From: an uncultured bacterium
Lineage (GTDB): Bacteria > Edwardsbacteria > AC1 > EtOH8
NCBI GenBank assembly: GCA_937863685.1
Contig: CALMGM010000005.1
Coordinates: forward strand, 682,001-746,000
DNA length: 64,000 nt
Reading direction: 5' to 3'
Within the stretch, counting starts at the first letter, position 1. The number at the start of each line of letters is the position of its first letter. Below, piece after piece: positions 25,873 through 34,014 of this stretch. The position numbers and the translations under genes are program-made. Under the pieces are notes generated by a model. It worked only from the letters and a program-made list of their open reading frames with translations. It was not told the origin of the DNA and did not search any database.

Positions 25873-26820
25873 CTAGATAAGCCAATTAAAAATATATCCC
25901 ACAATTATTATGCCTATCGTCAAAGTCCCGAAGAACACCGCCAGCAGTTGGGGTTTGAGTACTTTGCGAAGAATCACCATCTCCGGAAAGGAGGCCCCGA
26001 TAACCGACATCATAAAGGCCAGGGCCGTTCCCAGGGCCAGACCTTTGTCCAACAGGGCTTTCACCACCGGCACCATCCCGGCGGCATTGGAGTAAAGCGG
26101 GATGCCTATCAGCACCGCCAGCGGCACCGCAAAAAGATTGCCCTTGCCGGCATAGCGGGCCAAAAAAGCCTGGGGCACAAAGCCGTGGATCACTCCGCCC
26201 ACCCCGATTCCGATCAGCACATAGGGCCATACTTTTTTCAGGATATCCAGCATGTAGTCCCTGGCATAGATGGCCCGGTATTTGAATGTCCATTCCTCTT
26301 CCGGCGCCGCCCCCACTTTGGCCTGATAAACAAAATCCTCCACCCACTTTTCCAGCCTCAGCTTCCCTATGATGTATCCGGCGGTGATGGCGATGACCAG
26401 CCCGCTGCCGATGTATAGCAGGGCGATCTTCCAGCCGAACATGCCCCACAGCATCACCAAAGCGATCTCGTTGATCATGGGCGAGGAGATCAGGAAGGAA
26501 AAGGTGACCCCCAGCGGGACCCCGGCCTCCACCAGCCCGATGAACAGCGGCACCGCCGAGCAGGAACAGAACGGAGTGATGATGCCGAACAGGGCCGCCA
26601 GGACGTTGCCCACCAAAGTCCGCTTGTGGCCCAGGATCTTTCGGGTCTTCTCCGGAGGCAGCCAGGTCCGGACCAATGAGATCAGGAATATTATCACCGA
26701 CAGCAGGAACAATACCTTGACGCTGTCGTAGATGAAAAAATGCAGGGCCTGGGTGAAGTGAGCTTTTGGGGCCATCCCCAGCCATTGAAAAACAAGTTTG
26801 TCGACAAAAGAGAGCCACAT
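25873..26820 (-). CDS. ArsP/DUF318-family permease
   Basis: A 315-residue membrane protein with about eight helices. The family hallmark PFCSCSAVPLFIGLVEAGVPLG, followed by SFLISSPMINEIALVML, identifies the ArsP/DUF318 permeases; ArsP exports trivalent organoarsenicals, and the conserved cysteines of FCSCS are thought to bind the metalloid. A second conserved stretch IPLYSNAAGMVPVVKALLDKG and SVIGASFPEMVILRKVL lies in the C-terminal half. Context (arsR, acr3, thioredoxin, CcdA) supports a metalloid role, but the substrate is inferred. Confidence 0.85.
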   Translation of the reverse strand: MWLSFVDKLVFQWLGMAPKAHFTQALHFFIYDSVKVLFLLSVIIFLISLVRTWLPPEKTRKILGHKRTLVGNVLAALFGIITPFCSCSAVPLFIGLVEAGVPLGVTFSFLISSPMINEIALVMLWGMFGWKIALLYIGSGLVIAITAGYIIGKLRLEKWVEDFVYQAKVGAAPEEEWTFKYRAIYARDYMLDILKKVWPYVLIGIGVGGVIHGFVPQAFLARYAGKGNLFAVPLAVLIGIPLYSNAAGMVPVVKALLDKGLALGTALAFMMSVIGASFPEMVILRKVLKPQLLAVFFGTLTIGIIIVGYIFNWLI

Positions 26821-26920
26821 ATGAATTATATTTCCTTTACAATATTAAGGTGAAAACAAAATTATAGTCCGCTTTAAAAAGCTTCGTCTGCTTCATGTCT
26901 TTGTGTGAAAAGAAACACTA

Positions 26921-27613
26921 TTATCTGACCAGCAGATACACTCCGCCCAATATCACCAAAATCCCGCAGACGATCCTGACGATGACCGTGCCTTTTGACC
27001 TTTCCGTCCAGTTGAGATACCGCTGGATGACCTCGGTGAAGGTCCCGGCCAGCACCAGCACCGAGCAGTGCCCCAGGCCGTAGGCCAGTAAAAGACCCGC
27101 CCCGTACAGAGGATTGGTGGAGGCGGTGCGGAAGGCCACCGCCAGCATGGGAGCCAGGTAGGCGAAGGTGCATGGTCCCAGGGCTATCCCGAATATCAGC
27201 CCCAGAACAAAGGCCGCCAGAAGCCCTTTTCGCCTGTAGCCGGCGGCGTTGGCCCCGGCCCAGGGCATGGGGATCAGACCGATCAAATGCAGCCCCACCA
27301 GAAAGAAGATGGCGGCCACGATATAATTCCCCCAACGGCCGATGTCGCCCATCATCCGCCCCAAAGCCGCAGTGACCGCGCCAATGGCTCCGATCGTGAC
27401 CAGTATCCCCACCCCGAACAGCAGGGAGACGGCAAAGGCCCGCTTGGTCGATATCCGGCCTTGTTCGTCCACAAAGCCCACGATCAGCGGGATGGAAGCC
27501 AGGTGGCAGGGGCTGAGAATGATGCTGAGGATGCCCCAAATAAATGAGGCCGCCAAGGCGATCAGCGGGGCTCCCTCCACCGCGTGGGATAATTTTATGA
27601 ACAGCTGTTCCAT
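26921..27613 (-). CDS. CcdA/DsbD-like membrane electron carrier
   Basis: A 230-residue protein with six membrane helices and the paired cysteines typical of CcdA: SPCHLASIPLIVGF near residue 35 and ALGPCTFAYLAPMLAVAF near residue 145. CcdA carries reducing power from cytoplasmic thioredoxin across the membrane to extracytoplasmic thiol proteins. Its start at 27613 overlaps the stop of the secreted thioredoxin gene, its natural partner. The upstream extension in the ORF track lies within the thioredoxin gene and is rejected. Confidence 0.88.
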   Translation of the reverse strand: MEQLFIKLSHAVEGAPLIALAASFIWGILSIILSPCHLASIPLIVGFVDEQGRISTKRAFAVSLLFGVGILVTIGAIGAVTAALGRMMGDIGRWGNYIVAAIFFLVGLHLIGLIPMPWAGANAAGYRRKGLLAAFVLGLIFGIALGPCTFAYLAPMLAVAFRTASTNPLYGAGLLLAYGLGHCSVLVLAGTFTEVIQRYLNWTERSKGTVIVRIVCGILVILGGVYLLVR

Positions 27614-28089
27614 TACTTCTTGAATTCGTATCCCAGTTCTTTCCACTTGGCCAAAATATCCTCTTTGGCAAAAAATCCCTCGTGCCGGAAAAGTTCTTTA
27701 CCTTTGGGGTCATAAAATACCTGGGTGGGTATCACCCTGATCTTATATTTGCTTCCTTCGTCCGCATTCTTCCAGACATCGATAAAGATAACATCCAGCC
27801 TGTTGGTATACTCTTTTTTAAGTTCCTCCAGGATGGGGGTCATCATTTTGCAGGGGATGCATTTGTCTGCGCCCAGATCCACCAGTTTGGGAAGTTTTTG
27901 ATTTTTAACTTTGGCGCTGTCCGCGTTGGCGGTCGAAACATTGACCGCCAACGGATCGGCCTTAGCCTGCGTTTTCACGGCAACAGTGTCCTTGGTTTGT
28001 GGTGCCGGCTTGGCCCCCATGGCCCACAAAAAACCAGTCAGAAAGAAAAATACCGTAATGACAAGGGCTATTCCATGAGTTTTTTTCAT
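27613..28089 (-). CDS. Secreted/membrane-anchored thioredoxin-like protein
   Basis: An N-terminal hydrophobic segment (IALVITVFFFLTGFLWAMGA) acts as signal or anchor; a low-complexity linker leads to a thioredoxin fold with active site DKCIPCKMMTPILEEL (CIPC at about residues 77-80) and the cis-Pro loop RVIPTQVFYDPKGKELFRHEG. The protein would act outside the cytoplasmic membrane, reduced by the CcdA-like protein encoded next. The ATG at 28089 follows GGAGAATAC; the ATG 12 bases earlier overlaps that ribosome site and is rejected. Confidence 0.88.
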   Translation of the reverse strand: MKKTHGIALVITVFFFLTGFLWAMGAKPAPQTKDTVAVKTQAKADPLAVNVSTANADSAKVKNQKLPKLVDLGADKCIPCKMMTPILEELKKEYTNRLDVIFIDVWKNADEGSKYKIRVIPTQVFYDPKGKELFRHEGFFAKEDILAKWKELGYEFKK

Positions 28090-28151
28090 TGTATTCTCCA
28101 TTTTTTATAATCAGCGGGGATCCGTCAAAATCCGCGTTTATCTGCGTTCCG

Positions 28152-28382
28152 TTAAGATAATAATTTCTTGATCTGTTCCGGCGAAAGCAGGCGACCCGAT
28201 GACTTGACCACGCCATCCATCGCCAGGGCCGGGGTCTGCATCACTCCGAAGGCCATTATCTCCTTGATGTCGGTCACTTTTTCTATCTCGGCGGCGATCC
28301 CGAGTTCATGAATTGCCTTTTCGGCGTTGGACGCCAGCGTTTTACACTTGGGGCAGCCGCTGCCCAATATCTGGATCTTCAT
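28152..28382 (-). CDS. Small redox-active disulfide protein (TM0996/MTH895 family)
   Basis: A 76-residue thioredoxin-fold protein with the active site GSGCPKCKTLASNAEKAI near the N-terminus and the cis-Pro segment VMQTPALAMDG. It is cytoplasmic (no signal). This family is frequently encoded beside ArsP-type permeases and arsR, and is thought to handle thiol chemistry or metal transfer there. It lies 18 bases after the CDF gene. Confidence 0.85.
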   Translation of the reverse strand: MKIQILGSGCPKCKTLASNAEKAIHELGIAAEIEKVTDIKEIMAFGVMQTPALAMDGVVKSSGRLLSPEQIKKLLS

Positions 28383-28400
28383 ATCATCTCCTTATCCTTA

Positions 28401-29312
28401 TTATTGGCCGCATCTGTTCTGCTTTTCCGTTATACGACAGTTCAACCCGTTGCACTCGGTGCATTCGAACTGGATGGTGGTGTGCAGAATTCCGAACTTA
28501 TGTTCCATCAGTTCCTGTATCTCTTTTAAAAGGGCATCGCTCTGACTGGTCATCTGATCGTCTATCTGCACATGGGTACTTACGGCGTGGATCCCTGAGG
28601 ACAGGCTCCAAACATGCAGGTGGTGCAGGGCGTTGACACCTTTGATCCCGCTTATGGCCTTTTCTATCTCCGCGCTCTCGATCCCCGCCGGAGCAGCCTC
28701 CAAAAGGATATCCACCGATTCCCTCACCAGGCCGTAAGCCCCTTTCAGGACCATGGCCCCTATCAGAACGCTCAAAATAGGGTCAATCAACAGCCAGCCT
28801 GTGAATCTGATCACCAACCCACCGATGACCACCGCCACCGAGGACAGCAGGTCGCCCACCACGTGCAGGAAGGCTCCCCGCACGTTAAGGTTTTCCTTGC
28901 TGGAGTTCCTGAGAATGAAATACCCGGCCAGATTGACGGCCAGCCCGGTTAGGGCCACCAGGATCATTATTCCGCTCTTGATCTCGGTGGGCGAACCGAA
29001 GCGCTGCCAGGCCTCATAGAAGATGTACCCCGACAAAACTATCAGTGTGACGCCGTTCAACAGGGCCGCCAGGATCTCCAGCCGGTAGAAGCCGTAGGTC
29101 TTTTTGGCATTGGCCGGAGTGGTGGCAAAGCGGATGGCCAGCAATGAAAGACTCAGCGCCAGCACATCGGTCAGCATGTGCCCGGCATCGGAAACCAGGG
29201 CCAGCGAGCCGGACAGCCAGCCGCCGATGAATTCCGCCACCATCAGGACGGCGGTCAGGGTCAGAGTCCACTTTAACCCTTTTAGACTTTCAGTACGGTG
29301 ATTGTGTGACAT
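28401..29312 (-). CDS. Cation diffusion facilitator metal exporter (CzcD-like)
   Basis: Exports divalent metal ions (Zn, Cd, Co) in exchange for protons. Six membrane helices in the first 200 residues contain the metal-site motifs SLALVSDAGHMLTDVLAL (helix II, D-G-H-x3-D) and HVVGDLLSSVAVVIGG (helix V, H-x3-D). The cytoplasmic C-terminal domain (IKGVNALHHLHVWSLSSG) is the usual dimer domain, followed by a Cys-bearing tail ECTECNGLNC that may bind metal. N-terminal His residues (MSHNH) also suit CzcD. A palindromic repeat lies upstream. Confidence 0.92.
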   Translation of the reverse strand: MSHNHRTESLKGLKWTLTLTAVLMVAEFIGGWLSGSLALVSDAGHMLTDVLALSLSLLAIRFATTPANAKKTYGFYRLEILAALLNGVTLIVLSGYIFYEAWQRFGSPTEIKSGIMILVALTGLAVNLAGYFILRNSSKENLNVRGAFLHVVGDLLSSVAVVIGGLVIRFTGWLLIDPILSVLIGAMVLKGAYGLVRESVDILLEAAPAGIESAEIEKAISGIKGVNALHHLHVWSLSSGIHAVSTHVQIDDQMTSQSDALLKEIQELMEHKFGILHTTIQFECTECNGLNCRITEKQNRCGQ

Positions 29313-29331
29313 ATCTTTTTGCTTAATTTAA

Positions 29332-29368
29332 AACCTCTCTCCCATTGGGGGAGAGACCGGGATAGGGG
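29332..29368. repeat. Palindromic repeat between ferredoxin and CDF genes
   Basis: ACCTCTCTCCC-ATT-GGGGGAGAGACC is a near-perfect inverted repeat of the CCCTCTCC type, followed by GGGATAGGGGTC. It belongs to the dispersed palindrome group and interrupts the ars/redox operon without a T-run. Confidence 0.6.
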
Positions 29369-29617
29369 TCAGCAACAGCCGGTACTTGCACACCCGCTGT
29401 TGCATGAACATTTTCCGGTTTTCCCGTTCGGAAAGGAGATCGCCCCGGCCGGGCAAGCCGGAATGCAGCACTCCCCGCTGCCGCAGCAGTCCCCGGCATT
29501 TTTAACTGCGGCTTTCCCCTTGATCAGTCCATACACCTTTTTACAGCAGGCCTTGATGCAGGCCCCGCAGCCGTTACAGAGACCCTGATCGATCTTCGGT
29601 CCGTTTTGCTTTTTCAT
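29369..29617 (-). CDS. Cysteine-rich 4Fe-4S ferredoxin-like protein
   Basis: An 82-residue protein with 15 cysteines. The first cluster motif is CNGCGACIKACC (about residues 14-25); the second is degenerate, CCGSGECCIPACPAG, but still supplies enough Cys for a cluster. The tail GKCSCNSGCASTGCC looks metallothionein-like and goes beyond a normal ferredoxin. The N-terminus MKKQNGP and the leader just upstream are almost repeated at the start of the GT39-like gene. Encoded within the ars/redox operon; a metal-binding or electron-transfer role is inferred. Confidence 0.8.
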   Translation of the reverse strand: MKKQNGPKIDQGLCNGCGACIKACCKKVYGLIKGKAAVKNAGDCCGSGECCIPACPAGAISFPNGKTGKCSCNSGCASTGCC

Positions 29618-29687
29618 CTATCCTCTGAAAATATTTTTATTTTTGCCTTCGGTGATATTTCTTTCTAGTTGCGTCGATACTGGGGCC

Positions 29688-31220
29688 TCATTTATCCGAT
29701 AGCATTACAACACCATCTTTCCCAAAATATCGCGGCGTCATCGGCACCTGCCGTAGCAGGGAACCCAGGTCCTGAAGCCCGGGGTGAGAGTCGGCCTGGT
29801 TGAACCAGATCAGCGCCGTGCCTGACCGGCCCAGGAGGGCGGGGGCCGACTCCTTCCTGGTCGGGCTGAGTTGCGAGCTGCGGCCGGCAAGAAAATACAA
29901 AGCGTCGGGCGCGTTACTGTATACCGGTCCGGACGGCGGTTGGCGGCGCAGATAATCAGCCATCTCCGTTTCCTGCCAACCGGCCGAGGAATACCCGCCC
30001 ACGCCGAACCTGCGGGACATCTGGATAGTGGTAATGTCAGGATATAAATGAAGCAGCAGCAGCCAGCCCCCCATCAGCACCGCCGCCCCAAATGATACCG
30101 CACGCCTGATAACCGGCCGCCCAATAAGATCCGGGCCGCGGTCCGCGGCCAGCAGCAGCAGAAACAACAGTGAGGGAAAGACCGGCGATAACAGACGGCT
30201 TTGCAGCAGATTGAACGATACCAGCGAGGCCAGGACAACCACACACGACAGGTACACGCCGGTCCAGACGGCTTGAACGGAGATCGCCGGCCAGACACCC
30301 GGGGCGGACCGCCGTGACCGCCGGGCCGCAAACCACAATATAAGGGCAACCGCTGCTGCCAGCAGAAGGATCATGATCGAACGCAGAGGGAATCCGATCA
30401 CCCGCGGAAAAAACCACAAGGACACCGTATCGAGCAGGCAGCCCAGGTGGCCGATCACCGATACCCTTGCTGACTGGCGCCATCCCGTCATGCTGCCGGC
30501 GGTGACGCGATTTCGGATCAGCCAGACCGCCAGCGGCAAAACCGACGTCGCCGTAAAAATACCCAGCCGCGCCAAACGGCGGCGGAGCGAGATCACGTTG
30601 CTCCCGGACGCCAGTATCGCCCCTGCCAAGATGGCCGCCGCTCCGACATACCTGGTCATGACGGCGGCGCCCGCCACCAGGGAGGCAGCTATCAGGCTGC
30701 GAAGGCGGAGCGTAGGGGACGGGGAAGCGAGGATGCTCAATAAACCCATGACCAACATAAGGAAAAGCGGCTCGCTCAGGATGAATACCGAGACGAACAC
30801 CAGCGGGCGGGCCAGGAGGATCGCCAGCAGGCCGATCACAAAAAGCCCGGTGTTTCTGAGGTGCCGGGCCAGCCATCGGCCATAAAGCAGGACAATGCCT
30901 GCTAAAATAACTGCATGCAAATACCGGGCGGCCTCACGGGTGGTCAGCCCCACCGCCGAGAGGGCTGCCAAAAGCCAGGGATACAGCGGGGGCCAGGAAA
31001 GGAACGGGGTGCCGTCGTAAAGTGTCAATCCGCGTCCGGCCAGCACATTATCGGCCGCCGACAGGTAGGCCACCGAATCAGGATCGGCCCCCAGTCCGTA
31101 TTTTGAAGAGGCTACCAACACCAGGGCGAAGGCAGCGGCCATGGCGCCAGCCACTGTATACCATCGCCCTGCCGGGATCCGAGGCATAGGAGATTCTTCC
31201 GGCCCTTTTTGTTTTTTCAT
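29688..31220 (-). CDS. GT39-like polytopic membrane glycosyltransferase
   Basis: A 510-residue protein with about 10-12 hydrophobic helices and a C-terminal soluble domain (from about residue 420). The first loop YGLGADPDSVAYLSAADNVLAGRGL and LSWPPLYPWLLAAL resembles the periplasmic loop of GT-C fold enzymes such as GT39/ArnT that use polyprenyl-phosphate sugars; an acidic pair is present (DPD). The donor and acceptor are unknown. It lies inside the ars/redox operon but has no evident metal or thiol function. Its first ~45 bases, including the leader, copy those of the ferredoxin gene, suggesting late insertion. Confidence 0.7.
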   Translation of the reverse strand: MKKQKGPEESPMPRIPAGRWYTVAGAMAAAFALVLVASSKYGLGADPDSVAYLSAADNVLAGRGLTLYDGTPFLSWPPLYPWLLAALSAVGLTTREAARYLHAVILAGIVLLYGRWLARHLRNTGLFVIGLLAILLARPLVFVSVFILSEPLFLMLVMGLLSILASPSPTLRLRSLIAASLVAGAAVMTRYVGAAAILAGAILASGSNVISLRRRLARLGIFTATSVLPLAVWLIRNRVTAGSMTGWRQSARVSVIGHLGCLLDTVSLWFFPRVIGFPLRSIMILLLAAAVALILWFAARRSRRSAPGVWPAISVQAVWTGVYLSCVVVLASLVSFNLLQSRLLSPVFPSLLFLLLLAADRGPDLIGRPVIRRAVSFGAAVLMGGWLLLLHLYPDITTIQMSRRFGVGGYSSAGWQETEMADYLRRQPPSGPVYSNAPDALYFLAGRSSQLSPTRKESAPALLGRSGTALIWFNQADSHPGLQDLGSLLRQVPMTPRYFGKDGVVMLSDK

Positions 31221-31239
31221 TTGCCTCCTGAAAACATAT

Positions 31240-31644
31240 TTATTTGCGCCTCAAGCGGCAGACGCACTGTCCGTGAAGCTCGGCATTTTTATCGACCACC
31301 ATCGGCAGACCGTCCCTCTCCCAGTCCATCATTCCGCCGTTAAGGTTGGCGATATTCTGGAAACCGTCCTTCATCAATGATCCCACTATCTCCTTGCTCC
31401 GCTGACCGGTGGTATCGGCCACGATCAAGGGATCGTCCTTTGGTATCCTTTCCCTGTTCTCCGAAAAACAGTGATAGGGACAATACAGCACCCCGGGCAC
31501 ATCGAATTTCTTGTAATCGGTGTCGTATTCCTCCCGGATATCAAGGAACAGGGCGCCTTTCCTTGCCTCGTCATATGCCTCGCGGGGAGACAGATGGATG
31601 ACGCCCCTTATCAGAAGTCCCTTCCCTTCGAATATGTTTTTCAT
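31240..31644 (-). CDS. Rhodanese-like protein lacking the catalytic cysteine
   Basis: A 134-residue rhodanese fold: HLSPREAYDEARKGALFLDIREEYDTDYKKFDVPGVLYCPYH, then VADTTGQRSKEIVGSLMKDGFQNIANLNGGMMDWERDGLPMV. In active rhodaneses the loop is CxxGxRS with a persulfide-forming Cys; here the position reads D-T-T-G-Q-R-S, so sulfurtransferase activity is unlikely. Two cysteines close to the C-terminus (CVCRLRRK) might provide a metal site. It lies between acr3 and the GT39-like gene in the ars operon. Confidence 0.8.
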   Translation of the reverse strand: MKNIFEGKGLLIRGVIHLSPREAYDEARKGALFLDIREEYDTDYKKFDVPGVLYCPYHCFSENRERIPKDDPLIVADTTGQRSKEIVGSLMKDGFQNIANLNGGMMDWERDGLPMVVDKNAELHGQCVCRLRRK

Positions 31645-31671
31645 GACTTGAACCGCAAATGACTTTTTAAG

Positions 31672-32715
31672 TTAAAAATACTTCCTCCTGAACCACAACG
31701 CCACGTTCACCAGCCCGATCATCACCGGCACCTCCACCAGCGGCCCGATCACTGCGGCGAAGGCCGCCCCGGAGTCGATCCCGAACACCGAAACAGCCAC
31801 GGCTATGGCTAATTCAAAATTGTTGCTGGCCGCGGTAAAGGCCAGAGTTGTCGACTTGCCGTATCCGGCCCCGGCCTTTTTGCCCAGATAGAAGCTGACC
31901 AGGAACATCACCACAAAGTAGATCAGCAGAGGAATGGCGATCCGCACCACATCCAGCGGGATCTTGACGATATACTCGCCCTTCAGGCTGAACATCACCA
32001 CAATGGTGAACAGCAGGGCGATCAGGGTGACGGGACTGATCTTGGGGATGAATTTGGAGTGATACCATTCCTTGGTTTTCAGCTTGATCAGCGCAAAACG
32101 GGTGATGATCCCGGCCATAAAGGGAATTCCCAGATAGATAAGGACGCTTTTGGCGATCTGCCCGATGGTGATATTGACCGCGCTGCCCTGAAGCCCGAAC
32201 AGCGGCGGCAGTTTGGTGATGAAAATAAAGGCGTAGACCGAGAAGAACAGCACCTGGAAGATGCTGTTGAAGGCCACCAGCCCCGCGGCATATTCGGTGT
32301 CTCCCTGGGCCAGATCGTTCCAGACTATCACCATGGCAATGCAGCGGGCCAGGCCGATCAGGATCAGCCCCACCATGTATTCGGGGTAGGCCGGCAGGAA
32401 GATTATGGCCAGAAGGAACATCAGGATGGGGCCCACCACCCAATTTTGGAACAACGACAGCCCCAGCACCTTCCAGTTCTTGAAGACGTCGCCCAGCTCC
32501 TCGTACTTGACCTTGGCCAGGGGCGGGTACATCATCAGTATCAGCCCGATGGCGATAGGGATGTTGGTGGTGCCCAGGCTGAACTTTACGTTGAAGGACT
32601 GCACCGCTCCCGGCCAAAGCCAGCCGATGAACACGCCCATAGCCATAGCGGCGAAGATCCAGGCGGTCAGATAGCGGTCCCAAAAACCCAGCTTGCGGGA
32701 AATTGACTGATTCAT
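31672..32715 (-). CDS. acr3: ACR3-family arsenite efflux permease
   Basis: Exports arsenite (and possibly antimonite) across the inner membrane, driven by proton motive force. Ten membrane helices are visible over 347 residues. The diagnostic ACR3 stretch [19 protein letters not shown] (helix 4, with the conserved Cys that binds As(III)) is intact, as are [10 protein letters not shown] and [22 protein letters not shown] (the conserved Glu of helix 9). It follows arsR by 26 bases. Confidence 0.95.
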   Translation of the reverse strand: MNQSISRKLGFWDRYLTAWIFAAMAMGVFIGWLWPGAVQSFNVKFSLGTTNIPIAIGLILMMYPPLAKVKYEELGDVFKNWKVLGLSLFQNWVVGPILMFLLAIIFLPAYPEYMVGLILIGLARCIAMVIVWNDLAQGDTEYAAGLVAFNSIFQVLFFSVYAFIFITKLPPLFGLQGSAVNITIGQIAKSVLIYLGIPFMAGIITRFALIKLKTKEWYHSKFIPKISPVTLIALLFTIVVMFSLKGEYIVKIPLDVVRIAIPLLIYFVVMFLVSFYLGKKAGAGYGKSTTLAFTAASNNFELAIAVAVSVFGIDSGAAFAAVIGPLVEVPVMIGLVNVALWFRRKYF

Positions 32716-32741
32716 AAAACAATCACCCTGATTTTATTTGC

Positions 32742-33020
32742 TCACCATTTGCTAATGCTGACCAGCTCGTTGAGCAACAATAAGAATTTTCTGTTATCCT
32801 TGCTTTTATGCAGGCGGTAATGGACCCACTTGCCCTGGCGGCGGTCCTCTATCAGTCCGGCCTCCTTTAATATGGACAGGTGCCGGGAGATGCGGGACTG
32901 CCCCATCTTGAGGGCCTCCATCAGCTGGCAGACGCACAGCTCCCCGCCCTCCAGCAGCTTGACGATCCGCAACCTGGTGGGATCACCCAGGGCCTTGAAT
33001 GTTTTTACGGTCTGTTTCAT
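32742..33020 (-). CDS. arsR: ArsR-family metalloregulator
   Basis: A 92-residue winged-helix repressor. The As(III)-binding motif ELCVCQLMEALKMGQSRISRHLSILK combines the metal-site cysteines (C-x-C of helix alpha3) with the recognition helix; KALGDPTRLRIVKLLEGG precedes it. Without metal it would repress the operon by binding the palindrome upstream; arsenite binding releases it. The start at 33020 is chosen from the family N-terminus (MKQTVKTFKALGDPTR); the track ORF extends through the promoter. Confidence 0.95.
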   Translation of the reverse strand: MKQTVKTFKALGDPTRLRIVKLLEGGELCVCQLMEALKMGQSRISRHLSILKEAGLIEDRRQGKWVHYRLHKSKDNRKFLLLLNELVSISKW

Positions 33021-33056
33021 TTTTATTTGCTTTTTCAATGAATACGCCCATCGTTT

Positions 33057-33084
33057 GTCATGCCCGGGCAGACGGGAATCCAGG
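33057..33084. repeat. Dispersed palindromic repeat (GTCATTCCCGC family)
   Basis: GTCATGCCCGGGCAGACGGGAATCCAGG matches one arm of the element at 15.25 kb with a few changes. It lies in the leader between the ars promoter and arsR. Confidence 0.65.
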
Positions 33085-33089
33085 AAAAA

Positions 33090-33140
33090 CATATCAACAT
33101 ATCTTGATATGAATATATCCCAAAGAGCCGGTTTTGTCAA
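33090..33140 (-). promoter_or_regulatory. ars operon promoter with ArsR operator
   Basis: On the minus strand TTGACA (33135-33140) and TATATT (33112-33117) are separated by exactly 17 bases. Immediately downstream lies the perfect inverted repeat CATATCAA-N6-TTGATATG (33090-33111), of the ATCAA-N6-TTGAT shape bound by ArsR proteins. The predicted transcription start falls inside the operator, so bound ArsR would block initiation. No internal promoter was identified as far as the terminator at 25.3 kb. Confidence 0.8.
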
Positions 33141-33238
33141 TAGATTTGTATAAATTTGTATTGAAGCAGGGCCTATTAAGTGATATATTTAAACTTACTC
33201 TTCGTAATCATGCCAACCGCAAAAAGAGGATTAAGCCT

Positions 33239-33988
33239 ATGCCCCAGGTCGTCCTGCTGCGCCATGGCGAGAGCGCCTGGAACCAGGAGAACCGCTTTAC
33301 CGGCTGGACCGATGTTGATCTTTCCCCCCAGGGGGTTGCCGAGGCCCACGCCGCCGGGCAGATCCTGAGAAAGGAAGGCTATGCCTTCGACCTGGCCTAC
33401 ACCTCGGTGCTCAAGCGGGCCGTGCGCACCCTGTGGATCGCGCTGGACGAACTGGACCTGATGTGGATCCCGGTGGTCAATTCCTGGCGTCTTAATGAGC
33501 GCCACTACGGCGCCCTGCAGGGCCTGAACAAGGCCGAGACCGCAGCCAAGTACGGCGAAGACCAGGTCAAGATCTGGCGCCGCAGCTATGACGTGCCGCC
33601 GCCGCCGCTGGAGATGACCGACCCGCGTTATCCGGGGAAGGATCCCCGCTACGCCGGCCTGACCCGGAACGAACTGCCGCTGAGCGAATGCCTGAAAGAT
33701 ACCGTCGAGCGCTTTCTGCCCTACTGGCACGGCACCATCGTGCCGGCGGTCCGGGCGGGAAAGAAGGTGGTCATAGCGGCCCATGGCAACAGCCTGCGGG
33801 CCTTGGTCAAATATCTGGACAGTGTTTCCGAAAGCGACATCGTCGAGCTGAATATCCCCACCGGGATCCCTCTGGTATACAGCCTGGATGAAGACCTGAA
33901 ACCCATCAAAAGCTTTTATCTGGGAGACCCCGAAGCGGTAAAAAAGGCCATGGAATCGGTCAAGAACCAGGGCCGGGCAAAAACCTGA
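33239..33988 (+). CDS. gpmA: 2,3-bisphosphoglycerate-dependent phosphoglycerate mutase
   Basis: Interconverts 3- and 2-phosphoglycerate in glycolysis/gluconeogenesis. The phosphohistidine motif [23 protein letters not shown] is at the N-terminus; [19 protein letters not shown] holds the catalytic Glu and substrate residues; the second His is in [25 protein letters not shown]. Length (249) is that of GpmA. The start is the ATG at 33239 after AAAGAGGA; the track start lies in the ars promoter region. The gene diverges from arsR. Confidence 0.96.
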   Translation: MPQVVLLRHGESAWNQENRFTGWTDVDLSPQGVAEAHAAGQILRKEGYAFDLAYTSVLKRAVRTLWIALDELDLMWIPVVNSWRLNERHYGALQGLNKAETAAKYGEDQVKIWRRSYDVPPPPLEMTDPRYPGKDPRYAGLTRNELPLSECLKDTVERFLPYWHGTIVPAVRAGKKVVIAAHGNSLRALVKYLDSVSESDIVELNIPTGIPLVYSLDEDLKPIKSFYLGDPEAVKKAMESVKNQGRAKT

Positions 33989-34014
33989 AATTCAATCATT
34001 TTGGACGTTAAAAA

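Noticed and set aside
25873-27713. Large overlapping minus ORFs (26874-27713 and 25886-26818)
   Set aside because: They are frame shadows of the permease and CcdA genes, rich in Gly/Pro/Arg with no domain.
33021-33140. Extended ArsR ORF
   Set aside because: The extension translates the ars promoter and operator; the family start is at 33020.
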